Source: Ilyonectria destructans
Taxonomy: Eukaryota > Ascomycota > Sordariomycetes > Hypocreales > Nectriaceae
NCBI GenBank assembly: GCA_020740775.1
Contig: JAHEWK010000006.1
Span: 2,666,001-2,730,000 of the forward strand
Direction: 5' to 3'
Length of the DNA: 64,000 nt
Part shown: positions 23,923 to 34,900 of the stretch, piece by piece
Layout of the letters: the number at the start of each line of letters is the position of its first letter
Numbering within the stretch: the first letter of the stretch is position 1
Translations under genes and position numbers: made by a program
Notes under the pieces: model-generated
What the model saw: the letters and a program-made list of their open reading frames with translations, nothing else
Told to the model about the DNA's origin: nothing
Databases searched by the model: none

Positions 23923-25385
23923 ATGGCCGGCGAAACAACGTCTCTGCTCGCGCAGTCCAAGGGCGAGATCCCGCTAGGTAGTTCACTATAGCATGGGGCA
24001 TTGCCTGCCCCCTGTATCGCCGTCAGCATCGCGCTGACCACCAGAGAAAGCTCCGTGGGCCACTGCCCTCACGTCACCGCGGGATCCTGCTCGCCGCCTG
24101 CCGCAGGCTATCGCTCACCGCGGCGCCAAGGTCTCATGGCCCGAAAACACCATGGCGGCCTTCCGCGGCGCTGTCGCTGTCGGAGCTCATGCCCTCGAGA
24201 CGGATGTGCACCTCTCCGCCGACGGTGTAGTCGTCTTGTCACATGTAAGTCTGCTCACCGCGACTCGGAAGCTGCCCGTCCCCAGATACCGGTAGCAGGG
24301 GCACTTACATGACAACGGCACTCACATGGGATTTTGCAGGACCCGTCACTCAAGCGCTGCTACGGCGTCGACAAGAAGATTGCCAACTGTGACTGGGAGT
24401 TCCTCGAGACGCTCCGGACGGTGAGAGAGCCAAAGGAGCCGCTGCCGAGGTTCAAGGAGCTGCTGGAGTGGTTGGCCACGCCCGGGCTGCAGAAGATATG
24501 GGTCGTTTTGGATATCAAGGTACGAGAGTCTCAAGACTTGACCCGTGGAAATGAGGCGCTAGGGGTGTGTAGTGCTGATGGCTGATGGTGTGTACAGATC
24601 GACGATGATCCAGAGGAGTTGATAAGCGCCATCGTGAGAACCTTGGAAGAAGTACAGAGCCCGGTCCCATGGGACCAACGCATCGTTTTGGGATGCTGGA
24701 ACGTGAGTCTTGTCCTCGGCACATTTCCATGACCCGTCCAGTGAACTACCACATGAGCACGTCACTGGTTCACGAGTGACATTTAAGCCCCTTGCATCTG
24801 ACATGCGACGCCTAGGCAACATTCCTCAAGACATCCCGCCGGCTGCTCCCGACATATCCCCTTGCGCACATCAGCGCCTCGCTGCTCTACTCTCACCACT
24901 TCCTCCCCGTGCCCAACCTCGGCTTCAACCTCCACCACAAGGCCCTCCTCGGCTTCCCGGGGGCCCTCTTCCTGCGCGAGATCCAGCGCACCGACAAGTT
25001 GCTCGTGACATGGACCGTCAACGAGCCGCGCTGGATGGAGTGGTGCATCCGGCAGAACCTGCGCCGGCCGCGGAAGGATTGCGCCAACGGCGGGCCCAAG
25101 GAGCTCAAGGGTGAGAAGGATTTTGCTCCGGCACTCATCGACGGCGTGATTACAGATGACCCGAAGCTGTATCTGGAAGTGTGTGAGCGGCTCGAGGATG
25201 AGCTTGACGGGCGTAGGGTAAGACCCCCGAGGGGGCTGCTTGGGTGGGTATCTGACGGGGTGAGCACCGCGTGGACGTCTGTCACGTTCCAACTGCTGGT
25301 GATGGGATTCTATTTAGTAAGAAGGGCCCAAGGCAAGTTTGACTACCTAAAGGATCGAAGGAGCTTGGAAGGAGGGTCAACATAG
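23923..25385 (+). CDS. PGC1: GDPD-family phospholipase, Pgc1-like (phosphatidylglycerol phospholipase C)
   Basis: Exons 23923-23977, 24051-24244, 24340-24519, 24598-24702 and 24816-25385, about 367 residues. The GDPD catalytic signature AHRGAKVSWPENTMAAF (HRG...PENT) begins the domain, followed by LETDVHLSADGVVVLSHD with the metal-binding E and D, and later VVLDIK and WTVNEPRWMEW. Near the C-terminus a single hydrophobic segment (VTFQLLVMGFYLV) followed by basic residues looks like a tail anchor. Yeast Pgc1 has the same plan: a GDPD domain and a hydrophobic tail, degrading phosphatidylglycerol at lipid droplets or mitochondria. The acceptor of intron 1 is ambiguous by two codons (24044 or 24050), both in frame. 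A general glycerophosphodiester phosphodiesterase is the alternative. Confidence 0.85.
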
Positions 25386-26868
25386 ACGCGTTCAGTGTAC
25401 TTGCGTAGAGGAGCCGGGACGTCATGATAGATCATGACAAGAAGAAAGGAAAGAAGGGCAATAGGCTAGATCATCTCACTTCAACCTTCGAGACGGATAT
25501 TTCTAGTCTTGATGTTAGGAAGCAAAAGCAGTCGCAAAGCACAGTTGCCAGTTGGCATTAATTATATTCTCTATCTTGCTGCAATAGACTTGGAAACATG
25601 ACGTCGAGTTCCCGTTGGCCAATCCTCATCAAACCGCATCCCGTCTTGCCTATTGCATCGAGGCCATGCTACCTAATTGGCTGGCCAGCTCTTATGAGCT
25701 TCACCGTAGCGCAGCAATCCTCTTACACCCGGAAACCCATCCCAACTCTGAGGGTTAAGTTAATATTTACGCCAAAAAAGAAAAAACGTGAGCATAATTA
25801 TCCTTCTTAACCTCGCAGTTATGGTTACTTAGCCTGTTCCTAACTCCACCACCGGCGTTACCCTCCTCGCCTACACGCAAAATCCGCGCTGGATCCACCC
25901 GCTGACAAGGAAGCTGGTGATTTCTCAGCGGCCTACATATGCGTAGTAGGAAGCTCCATGACGGCAAGATGCAGGCCGAAGGAAGGATCCGAGACTAGCT
26001 CTGCCGCTCGCCGCTTGTTCCTTGCTAGAATGCGGGGAGCTCGCCGCGTGGTGGAGTCGTTGCAACGGCTTCTTCCCCTGATTACAGCCTTGCTCGGCGA
26101 GCTGGCCGACGCCTCCGCCTCTGCATCCGGGACAATTTGCAGAGGCTTCTCGCGTTTATTGTTTGCAGTAATTCTTGAAATTGATAGAGACAAACGAGAA
26201 TTCGAGTATTCGCTTGATGTTCTCTTCCAGGTCCCTAGACAAATAAAGTTGGCTAGCAAAGTTGAAACGGATTTCCCGTAGTTAAAAACTCTAGAATGCC
26301 AACATCCTTGTTCGATGGCTGACCTCATTTTTGGTCAGTCTCACCTCATCCTAGTCAAAAAAGCTACCCCCCGACAGCGGCCGAATCAGCTCCCGTCCTT
26401 TTCCCTCGCTAGAAACATTACTGATCTCCTGCAGCGGCCGTATGCTAGACGGCCCGGTATTGGACCTGCCGCAGGCCCATTTATAAGCGCCAAACATGAT
26501 CGCCTCTGGGGGATGGTGATGAATAACCTCGATTTGCTCTGTGGAGACGGGCAGAGCTGGCGTTCTTTGTCATTCATAGTAATTCCTCGTCATTCATTGT
26601 AAGCGGAGATTCAAGCAACTAAACAGGATTTGGCCATGGATGAAGGATCCTGGGTACGTGCGGTATAAGCCTCCACGGATGGAGATACCATGGTATAATC
26701 CGAGTGTGTCCGTCCAAGTCCGAATACACGATATACGGTGACGATGATATAAAGGGATCGTCCAGGCTCTAGTCTTGGCTTCTATCCAACCCACTCACTC
26801 CTCACCTCTTCTCCTCCTCTCTCTCTGCGGTTGCCCAACTCCAAAAGAGCCGAAACAGAACCATCGCC
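25386..26868. other. Gene-free interval upstream of the beta-propeller gene
   Basis: Nothing recognised apart from the TATA box and CT-rich leader at the right end. Overlapping open frames at 25933-26328 on both strands lack any recognisable domain. Confidence 0.5.
26748..26754 (+). promoter_or_regulatory. TATA box of the beta-propeller gene
   Basis: TATAAAG lies 121 nt before the ATG at 26869. A CT-rich leader (about 26775-26830) follows at the expected transcription-start distance. Confidence 0.6.
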
Positions 26869-27897
26869 ATGTTCTGCAAGTCCCTCCTCGCCACCGCGGC
26901 CTTCGCTGTCGCCGCGCTGGCCAAGACGCTCCCCTCGGAGACTCTCGACCAGCTCCAGCTCGGTGCGTGGCTCGAGAACATCGCCGTCCGCCCCAACGGC
27001 GACCTCCTGGTGACGCAGCTGGCCCCCTCGGCCGCCATCTACACCATCAAGAACCCGGCCAAGAAGCCCCACGCCCTCGAGGAGCTCGTCAACATTCCCT
27101 CCATCCAGAACATCTACGGCATCGCCCAGCTGCCCGGCGGCGGCGACTCGGAGAAGTACGTCGTGGTCGGCGGCAACTCGTCGGCGTTCGCCACCCCCGT
27201 CGCCGGCACCTTCAGCAGCTGGACCGTCGAGCTCAAGCGCGACTCCCGCTGCGACAAGGTCAAGGTCAAGAAGGTCAGCTCCATGACCAAGGACAGCCAG
27301 TTCCTCAACGGCGTCGCCGAGATCCCCGGCGTGTCCTCGGCCGTCCTGATCTGCGACTCAGCCCACGGCTTGGTCGGCTACCTCAACCTGAAGACCGGCA
27401 AGTTCGACACTTCGGCCTTTGTCTACCCTGAGATGGCTCCCACCGAGCACGCGGCGCTGCCCATTGGCGTCAACGGCATCCGCATCCGCAACGGCTACCT
27501 GTACTTCACCAACTCTGCCCTCATCTCCATCTTCCGCATTGCCGTGACTCCCCGCGGTCTCCCTGCCAAGGGTGCCAAGGTTGAGCTCGTCATCGACCTC
27601 TCCAGCCAGGCCACCTTCCTCGACGACTTCACCTTTGATGCTGATGGCAACATCTACGTCGTCACCAACTTCGACAACTCCGTCATCTTCGTCAACGTCA
27701 AGTCGGCCAAAGGCGAGACCGTCGTCGGAGGCCTCAACGAGATGACCGTCGCTGGCTCCACCGCGGTCGCTTTCGGTCGTGGCAAGCATGACAAGGAGAC
27801 TCTGTACGTCTCAACTGGCGGTGCTCTCGGCGCTCCCGTTGGCGGAACCAAGACCGAGGGTGGCAAGGTCGTTGCTGTCGACACCGATGCGTATTAA
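26869..27897 (+). CDS. Secreted SMP-30/gluconolactonase-like six-bladed beta-propeller protein
   Basis: A single exon of 342 residues. The N-terminus is a clear signal peptide (MFCKSLLATAAFAVAALAK). The mature part shows repeated propeller-blade strands such as WLENIAVRPNGDLLVTQL, GVNGIRIRNGYLYFTNSAL and FLDDFTFDADGNIYVVTNFD. This fits the SMP-30/TolB-like propellers of fungi. The same fold includes the fungal hetero-Diels-Alderases such as AsR5 and EupF, but no biosynthetic genes lie nearby, so that activity should not be assumed. Codon use is strongly C-biased at third positions and the promoter has a TATA box, both of which suggest high expression. The exact substrate is unknown. Confidence 0.85.
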   Translation: MFCKSLLATAAFAVAALAKTLPSETLDQLQLGAWLENIAVRPNGDLLVTQLAPSAAIYTIKNPAKKPHALEELVNIPSIQNIYGIAQLPGGGDSEKYVVVGGNSSAFATPVAGTFSSWTVELKRDSRCDKVKVKKVSSMTKDSQFLNGVAEIPGVSSAVLICDSAHGLVGYLNLKTGKFDTSAFVYPEMAPTEHAALPIGVNGIRIRNGYLYFTNSALISIFRIAVTPRGLPAKGAKVELVIDLSSQATFLDDFTFDADGNIYVVTNFDNSVIFVNVKSAKGETVVGGLNEMTVAGSTAVAFGRGKHDKETLYVSTGGALGAPVGGTKTEGGKVVAVDTDAY

Positions 27898-28343
27898 ACG
27901 CTACCAGCGTGTGAAATGGTCGAAAACTGTGTTGTAACTGTTGGGCAAAGATATACAAGGAAGGATGGATAGGTAGATAATGTTGGGTTCTGGGACCTTG
28001 TTCGTCCTACAGTATAAAGTCATCAATGAACATATTACAGACTTGCAACCCACTATTCGGTCGTATAATAAACCACGGTCGTGTGTTGGGAATCGCTCAG
28101 CACAAGGTCCAATATACCTGTCGATTTTGAGCAATTGTTTTGTGTTGTCTAGACCTCCCGCCTATGAGCTCTATCTACCAAGCCATTCCCGAACTTCCCG
28201 CACCGTGAGACCAATGTATCCCAGCGCAAACCCGTGTGATAATACAAACGCCCGCATTTTTGTCGCTCTAGCACATAAATCTGCCATTAACCTACCCTTT
28301 AATCAATGTCTGCTCCCAGGTAGCCTCAGCTGAAACAGCAACC
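27898..28343. other. Convergent 3' flanks
   Basis: This interval separates the stops of the propeller gene and RTF1. I see no gene in it. Confidence 0.6.
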
Positions 28344-30380
28344 TCAAATCTCAATGTCAATGTCCAGATCCAACGACCCAATGACGTCGTCATCCATCAG
28401 GGGCTTATGGATGGTCGGGATACCCTTCTTCTCCAGGTACTTCTCCTCCTGGAGCTTCGCCAGATGTGGCAGCAACTGGGACTTGGACGGGGTGGCTTTG
28501 GGCGTGCCGTTCGTCGGCGTGCTGGTGCCAGTTCCGTCGGCCGCCTTGTCCTTCACCTTGTCGTTCACATCGTACACAAACTTGGCCTTTGTCCTCAGTC
28601 GTCGGGACATGTCCCCCTCGTATGCTTCACCCCGCTTAAGGGCCATCTCAATCTCGCGGGACTTTGCCTTCTCCTTCAATTGTGCCTTTCGCACCGCCTC
28701 ACCGTTGAGGCGTCGGTTCTCTCGGTTGCGCTCAGCCAGTCGGTCTTGCTCACTCTTGCCCTTGGGAGCATCCGGGTTTTTAGACGCCCCGAGGCTGGTC
28801 TTGAAGGCCAGACGCTGTGTGCCCAGCTTATCAAGCTCCTCTTGCAACTCCTCGACCTTGTGGTCATCGCCACGCTCTCTAGCCTCCTCCTGCAGCCGAG
28901 CCACTCGCTCTCGCTCTGCAGGATCGAATCGGCGGCGCAAGTCGTTCTTTCGCTTGAGTCGGGCCTTGATCTCCTCGTTCGTCCACTTATGGGTGATCAA
29001 CGAGTTGATGTCATCAATTTTGTCAGAGAGGAAGTTCTTGGTAGGGAGAGTAACGCCTTCATTGTGACAGGTAACCTTGTATCGGTTCAGTTCGCTCTGT
29101 AATCGACATTAGTACACGACATAAACCAAATCTGTCATGTCAAACTCACATCGACAAACTTTCCACTTGAGGCAGCAATGAAGGGGAACTCTTTGACCGC
29201 CTTGCCATGCGCTGCCTTGACGTACTGGTCGGTAACAAACGAGCCGTTAGGGCCACTAAGCGCGTAAGGTCGGCTGGTGGTAAAGCCTAGACAAGTTAGG
29301 ACTGGCCGATGACCCATCTTGCGCTCTCAAACGTACCTTTAATGACAGCCATGCGATATTGTTCCACTCCCGTCTCAGGGTGTGGGCCCAAGGCAATGCG
29401 TATGTAGCAGCCGAGGATGGATTGCTCAAACCCAGGAGTAAAGCAAACCTGGGCGAACTCGTTTCGGCCAAGGCGAACACGCTCGTAATCGCGAAGCTCG
29501 GGCGGTGGAAGATCTCGAGGCGCCTCAGCTTCAGGCGTACGAGAGCGCCCACGGCCAAACTCATCGTCGCTCTCGGGCTCCCGAGAGTCCCGTCCTCGAG
29601 GGGAATAGCCATCCTTCCGCCTCTCATGGTCCTCTCGCCGCCGGGCTTTCTCGGCCCTAGCACGTCGCAAGGAGTCCATCGCAGACTCGCCCTTGCCACT
29701 AGTTCGCTGTCGCGACGCCTTACGCTCGCCATCTTCCAATTCAGCTGTGTCGGCACTGCGCTTCTTCTTAACCTGCTTGCGCTCCTCATTCTCCACATTG
29801 CTGACCATTTGGCGAAGCAGGCGGTTCTGGCGTTGACGCTCAATCTCAGAGATTCGGTCGGCGATAATCTGTTCTCGTTCGACTTCTCGCATGGCCATGA
29901 TTTCTGTCTTCTCCGCCTGGCTCACGTACATGCCATCGACCGGATACTTGTCATCTTCGGCGGCAGCAGCAGGGCGACCTCGCGAGGGCTCTGCATCAGA
30001 GTCGGATTCGTCCATCGGCGCTGATTCTAGGGAGTTTGGCGTGCCAGGGGTAGAGGATCTGATGAAAGAAACTTAACGTTAGCAAAATTCCATCACGGTG
30101 GCGATTCGTAGGCAGTTCTGAGCCTCAAGTGAAGGTCAAGTGAAACTGACGCGACACCCCAGGCAAAGGGAATCATGGGAGGTAAGGGTAAGAATAAAAC
30201 CACTTACGCCTCGCCTTCCTCCTCAGAATCATCGTCTCGGCCTCCTCTCCGCTTCGCCTTCTTTGCCGCCTTCTTCTTAGGGGGTGGCGACGCCGACAGC
30301 TCCCTGCCCTCGTTGCCAGATCCCTCATCCTCAGAATCTCCGCCCGCAAGGGCGAGAAGCTCGTCGTCGACGTCAGACAT
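28344..30380 (-). CDS. RTF1: RNA polymerase-associated protein Rtf1 (Paf1 complex)
   Basis: Exons in gene order: 30380-30208, 30058-29337, 29286-29150 and 29096-28344, 594 residues. The start MSDVDDELLALAGGDSEDEG is typical of Rtf1; an upstream in-frame ATG at 30410 is less likely. The N-terminus is acidic and Ser/Lys-rich. A basic coiled stretch (TEIMAMREVEREQIIADR) leads into the Plus3 domain at about residues 225-350, including YERVRLGRNEF, YRMAVIKGFTTSRPY and SELNRYKVTCHN, where it crosses two introns. The C-terminus is a long charged helix (NEEIKARLKRKNDLRRRFDP). Rtf1 supports H2B ubiquitination and transcription elongation in the nucleus. The gene is divergent from COQ7. Confidence 0.95.
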
Positions 30381-30914
30381 GGCGATTGCGGTGTTTTGCG
30401 CGCCTCGCAATCTCTGACTTTTCAGCTCTCAGGGGTTGTTGCGCTCGCGACGCGATGTCGAACGGCTACCGAGCGTCGTACCGCGTTGAGTCGAGGCGTT
30501 GGGGAGGTTCGGGAGCGGTGAATTGCGCAAGGAGGTTCGCGAGATGGCGCAGGCGCGAGCAAGAGATGGAGTGAGGCTGGGATGGATGAAACGAATATGT
30601 AAGTGTAAAGAGAAAAGTGAGAGTCCTCGCACTCAACAACCTGTTCGGAATTCGTCGTCCTGCAGCCAACGCGTGATTGGCCAAGGCTATGTCATCCAAA
30701 TCCACGTGTAGAGTGGGCCCTGTTCGGCGAAGCTTTAGTCCGGCCAAGGTGAGCTCGGTGATCTCCAGGTGTACTCACCGAAAGCGCGGGACAACTTCCG
30801 CGCCGGAGTAGTCGCTATGGTTCGATTTCGGAGAATAGAGTGCACCTCTTTAGTTTGCGATCTCAATTGACGTTACAAGTAGGCCATCTCAACGCCATAG
30901 GCCAGTCGACAACA
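30381..30914. promoter_or_regulatory. Divergent promoter, RTF1 / COQ7
   Basis: 534 nt lie between the two start codons. There is no TATA box I trust, in keeping with housekeeping promoters. Confidence 0.55.
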
Positions 30915-31695
30915 ATGGCACCGACACGAGCTCTCGCCCGCCCTCTGCGCACCCTCTGCGCGAGGCCAATCGTCCCTCGCTGCCAGCCGTACATCCGTGC
31001 TATAGCTACGTCGTCGACTGCGCAAGCCTCCGTCTCGACCGGGTCCACCGAAGCTCCCAAGAAGCGCAAGCCGCTCACAAAGGACCAACGCAAGTTCCTC
31101 GACTCTGCCGTACGATTCCCGCTACAATTGCTTCCGCTGCACCGCTGACATTCCCTTGCAGCTCCGAGTAAACCAAGCCGGCGAACTGGCTGCCGTCCTC
31201 ATCTACGCCGCTCAAACCCCGGTTCTCCTCCGCAACCGCCCGCACCTCCGGAAGCTGATGGGGCACATGTACGACCAGGAGGTAGGCCACTTTGACACCT
31301 TCAACAGCCTCATCCACAAGCACCGCGTCCGACCAACCGCAATGTACCCCCTCTGGTCCGTCATGGCTACCGGCCTTGGCTGGTCCACCGCCATGATGGG
31401 CTACGAAGCCGCCATGGCCTGCACCGAAGCGGTGGAAACTGAGATCGGTGGCCACTACAACGAGCAGATCCGCAGTCTGCTCGAGATGATCACGCAATGG
31501 GAAGCCGAGGGCTACGAAGTGGGAGAAGAGCTGTCAGGATTGGTCAAGACGCTAAGGAGGATTCGTGATGAAGAGCTGGAGCATCTGGATCACGCTGTAG
31601 AGCACGACGCCAGAAAGGCAGAGCCACACTGGCTCCTGACTGGAGTGATTCGAGCCGGTTGCCGAGGAGCTATCTGGGTGAGTGAAAAAGTTTGA
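30915..31695 (+). CDS. COQ7: Coq7, demethoxyubiquinone hydroxylase
   Basis: Exons 30915-31109 and 31162-31695, 242 residues. The Arg-rich, acid-poor N-terminus is a mitochondrial presequence. The di-iron carboxylate ligands are visible: E73 in NQAGELAAV, E105/H108 in QEVGHF, E157/H163 in AVETEIGGHY and E203/H206 in DEELEHLDHA. Coq7 hydroxylates demethoxyubiquinone in the penultimate step of ubiquinone synthesis on the matrix face of the inner membrane. The 52-nt intron falls just before the catalytic domain. The gene is divergent from RTF1 and convergent with the phospholipase D gene, whose stop lies 297 nt away. Confidence 0.97.
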
Positions 31696-31992
31696 AATGA
31701 CAACTTGATTGATTGTATTATACATGTAAGAAGGATATGCGTGGCTGGCTTGATAAAAATTATATATATAGGCCAGAAAAGAAACCATGCGCGTTTTGTT
31801 CGTTGGCATCAGGCGCCCAGCGAATGCTTCTCTGACCCTCTTGGAATGCGAACTCCATTGAACTCCGTTGCGATGCTTTGTACACATTTGATGTGCGCTC
31901 GGGGTTTTCGACCACTTCACCAGAGCCAGCACATATTAATTGCTGCAAAATGTTAGCATGTGTTCATCATTCAGCTTCCAGCGGGTTACTTA

Positions 31993-34900
31993 CTAAATTG
32001 CCAAGGGGGCGACACCATCCACTTGGTAACCCCAATTGCCGTTCTGCTCTTCCGTAAGGAGCCAGTCGTAGGGGAACTGCACCAAATTTCCCTGAACCAA
32101 GTTCAACAAATCCTCGGCGTGATCGCGCGTGGGCATGTCCTCAATGGAAAACCCACGGCGGCTGTTCTTCGTCGTGGCCCGGCGGCGGCGCTTAACCGAC
32201 CCGATACCCCCAGGGGGGGCGTTCGTTTCCCTTGAGGAGGGTTTCTCGAGAGTCGAGAAGGTTGTTCGTCGATCTCTATCCCTAGTGCTAAGCTGGGGCT
32301 CCAGGAACTTGCTCTGGTTGTTCTCAAAGGCAGGGAACGGAGTGTCTCCAATCGAATAAACCGGAGAGGGTGCCTCCATCGGACGCGGGTTGTTGCTGGT
32401 ATGGCCGGTATCTGGCCTTGGCTGAGAAGTGTTGAAGCCGTCATCATGAGCGAGTTGCTTTTCTTTCAACTCCTTCTCTCCCTCGTTTGGAATGATGATT
32501 TTGATTCTCTCATCGTCATAGGTATGAATATGCAGCTTCTCAGCAAGCTTCCCTACGACTTCGTGCTCGGCGGCCTTCGCCAAAACTTCTGGTCCTGGTG
32601 CTCCTATCCCAGCTCCAGCAGATGTTGAGCCGCGATGGCTGGGTTCGGGTTTAACCTCAGAATCCTGTCGCGAACGACCCTCCATGCTTGCGCGGAATCG
32701 CTTTCCGTAGTTATCATACTCTCGGTACTCAGCCCAGGTGCTCACCTCAGAGTCCGGCATGCAGCGGAAGACTCTGCGGTACAGCTTGGTATTGTTCGCT
32801 GCAACACGGTTCCAGATTTCGTCAAGGAAGTCGGTGCTAATAGGGTCTCGCATGCAGTCCTTGTCGATCTGAGCAGCTTGAATATCTGCTGCCATGGGAT
32901 GAACAAAGCCGACCATGGGCCGCCCAGACTCGGGGTCCAAGTGCATTGGGGGCCCCCCGATATCAGTGTCATCTACCACTGGGAGCGACGGCAACTGGGC
33001 AGCTCTTGGTAACCCCAACTGATCCGTAGTCCGTCGATCCAAAGCAGGCATAGGGGGCAGGGGCTCGCTTTGCAACTTGCCGTGGTCAGGATACTTGTTC
33101 TCCCGGGCCGGGAGTGAGGAGTTTGGTCCTCTCGGTGTCTGTAATGTTCCCTTGCCCTCGTTGCCAATACTGCTGACGAGGACCTCACGGCCGTTGACGA
33201 TGACTGAATCCCGGCCAGTGTCCAGGCCAGACTTCTCGGCATTCTTCCAGCCATCGGGACCATACCCAGTCACGTCTAGGTGATGCTTTCTCTTGCCCTC
33301 GGCCATGGCGCTTGATTCAGGCTCGTCTGACGATGAAGAGGAGCTGGAGCTCGCAGACTCGTCCATTCGCTCGGCTGCCTCGAGATCAAGCTCGTGATTG
33401 AAGCTCGGAATGTGGTGAGGGTCGGGTCGTTTGCTGTCCTTGGATCCGGATGGATCATCTTCCTTGTAGATTTCCTCCATCTCTTGCTCGAAGTCCTGGC
33501 GGTCCATCTCCGTCTGCCTTTCTTCTTCGAGGATCTCGTCCACATCCAGTCCCAGATGCTCCCGCATCAGACGGAGGCGGAGTGTATGCGCAAAGCGGCC
33601 GACTTGATAAGGTTTTCCACCCATTGTCGACATAATCATGTCCGTGTCTCGCACAATAGCGGCACACTCGGAGTCACGGTTGCCCAACATCGATCGCTCG
33701 TTAATGTTGGCCGATCCAATAAGGGCCACACGGTCGTCAACAATGATGGTCTTCGCGTGAATGTAAAGTTGTTCCGTCACAATAATATCAGTGCTCATGA
33801 TGCCCCACTGCCGCAGAGAATAGAAGCTGATGTAGTCCTCTGGTTCAATGCCAACAGCGCGAAGTCGACCAAAGATTGACTGCTCTCCTCTGCAGATGCT
33901 TCGGAACTGACACATCAGGATCAGTCGGACACTGGTACCTTCCTGCTCATCAACTGTATTCTGGAAACCGGGCATCAAGGGGATAACGATAACGCATCGC
34001 CAGTCCTCGTCATTCTCGTGAGCTCGAAGGATTCGTTCGACCAGGGCATCTCCAATGCGGTTGGTAATTTGGGTGTTGTACGCCTCGGTGCTGGTGATAA
34101 AGAACTGGTTCTCAATATAGACAAAATGGTCAGAATCCTCAATCATCTTGATGTAGGCGTTCTGGATGCTGTGCTCTGTTTCCTCAATGCCAAGGGACCA
34201 GGTGGTCGCTGATCGGAGGATCTGCACTTCACAAGTACCAGTGAGACCCAGGGCCTCGAGTTCTTCCGCATTGGCATCGGGAGCGGGGAGTAGGAACGGG
34301 AGAGGGCGGGTCGGCTTTCGTCCTCGGCGCAGGTAATTCCATCGCTGGACGAAATGGCGCGTCAGATCTCGAGCTGGCTGTCCAACAACTTGCATCGAAA
34401 TATCATGCCACGGCATGCGAGGGACCTTGCTGCGGTCGTACATCTCCTCGTACGGCTCGTTGAGTCTGAAGAAATCCTGCACTCGCGGGTTCGAGTAGTC
34501 CTTGCCCGGAAACAGTTGGCAGTGTTCAGCATCCTTGGGCGTCTCAGAAAGCTCGAATCCAGTGGGTTTGTCGTCGGCAACGGGATGCTGAGGACAATCC
34601 CAACGACCAAAGCAAAGATCAATACCTCCCACAAACGCAACGTCATGATCCACGACGCAAATCTTCTCGTGGTGCGCGAAGAAGAATTGGTTTTTCTTGA
34701 ACTGGTTTGGCGATCTCTGGACGAAGATGTTGGGATGGAGGTTGAGCAACGAAAACTTGGTGTACTCCGAGTCGATTGGAACCGCGGCCTCGACGTTGCG
34801 GTAGACGATGACGAAAATCTTCACACCCTCTCGGGCCTTCTTCTGTAGAAGTCTATCCAGACGCCATTTCTGGCTAATGGCCGCCGGTCTTCGCATGTAG

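Noticed and set aside
26869..27897. Diels-Alderase gene of a biosynthetic cluster
   Set aside because: No synthase, terpene cyclase or tailoring genes lie nearby; neighbours are housekeeping genes.
28354..29102. Plus-strand frames opposite RTF1 exon 4
   Set aside because: Antisense shadows of the charged Rtf1 C-terminus, rich in Ser, Leu and Arg without motif.
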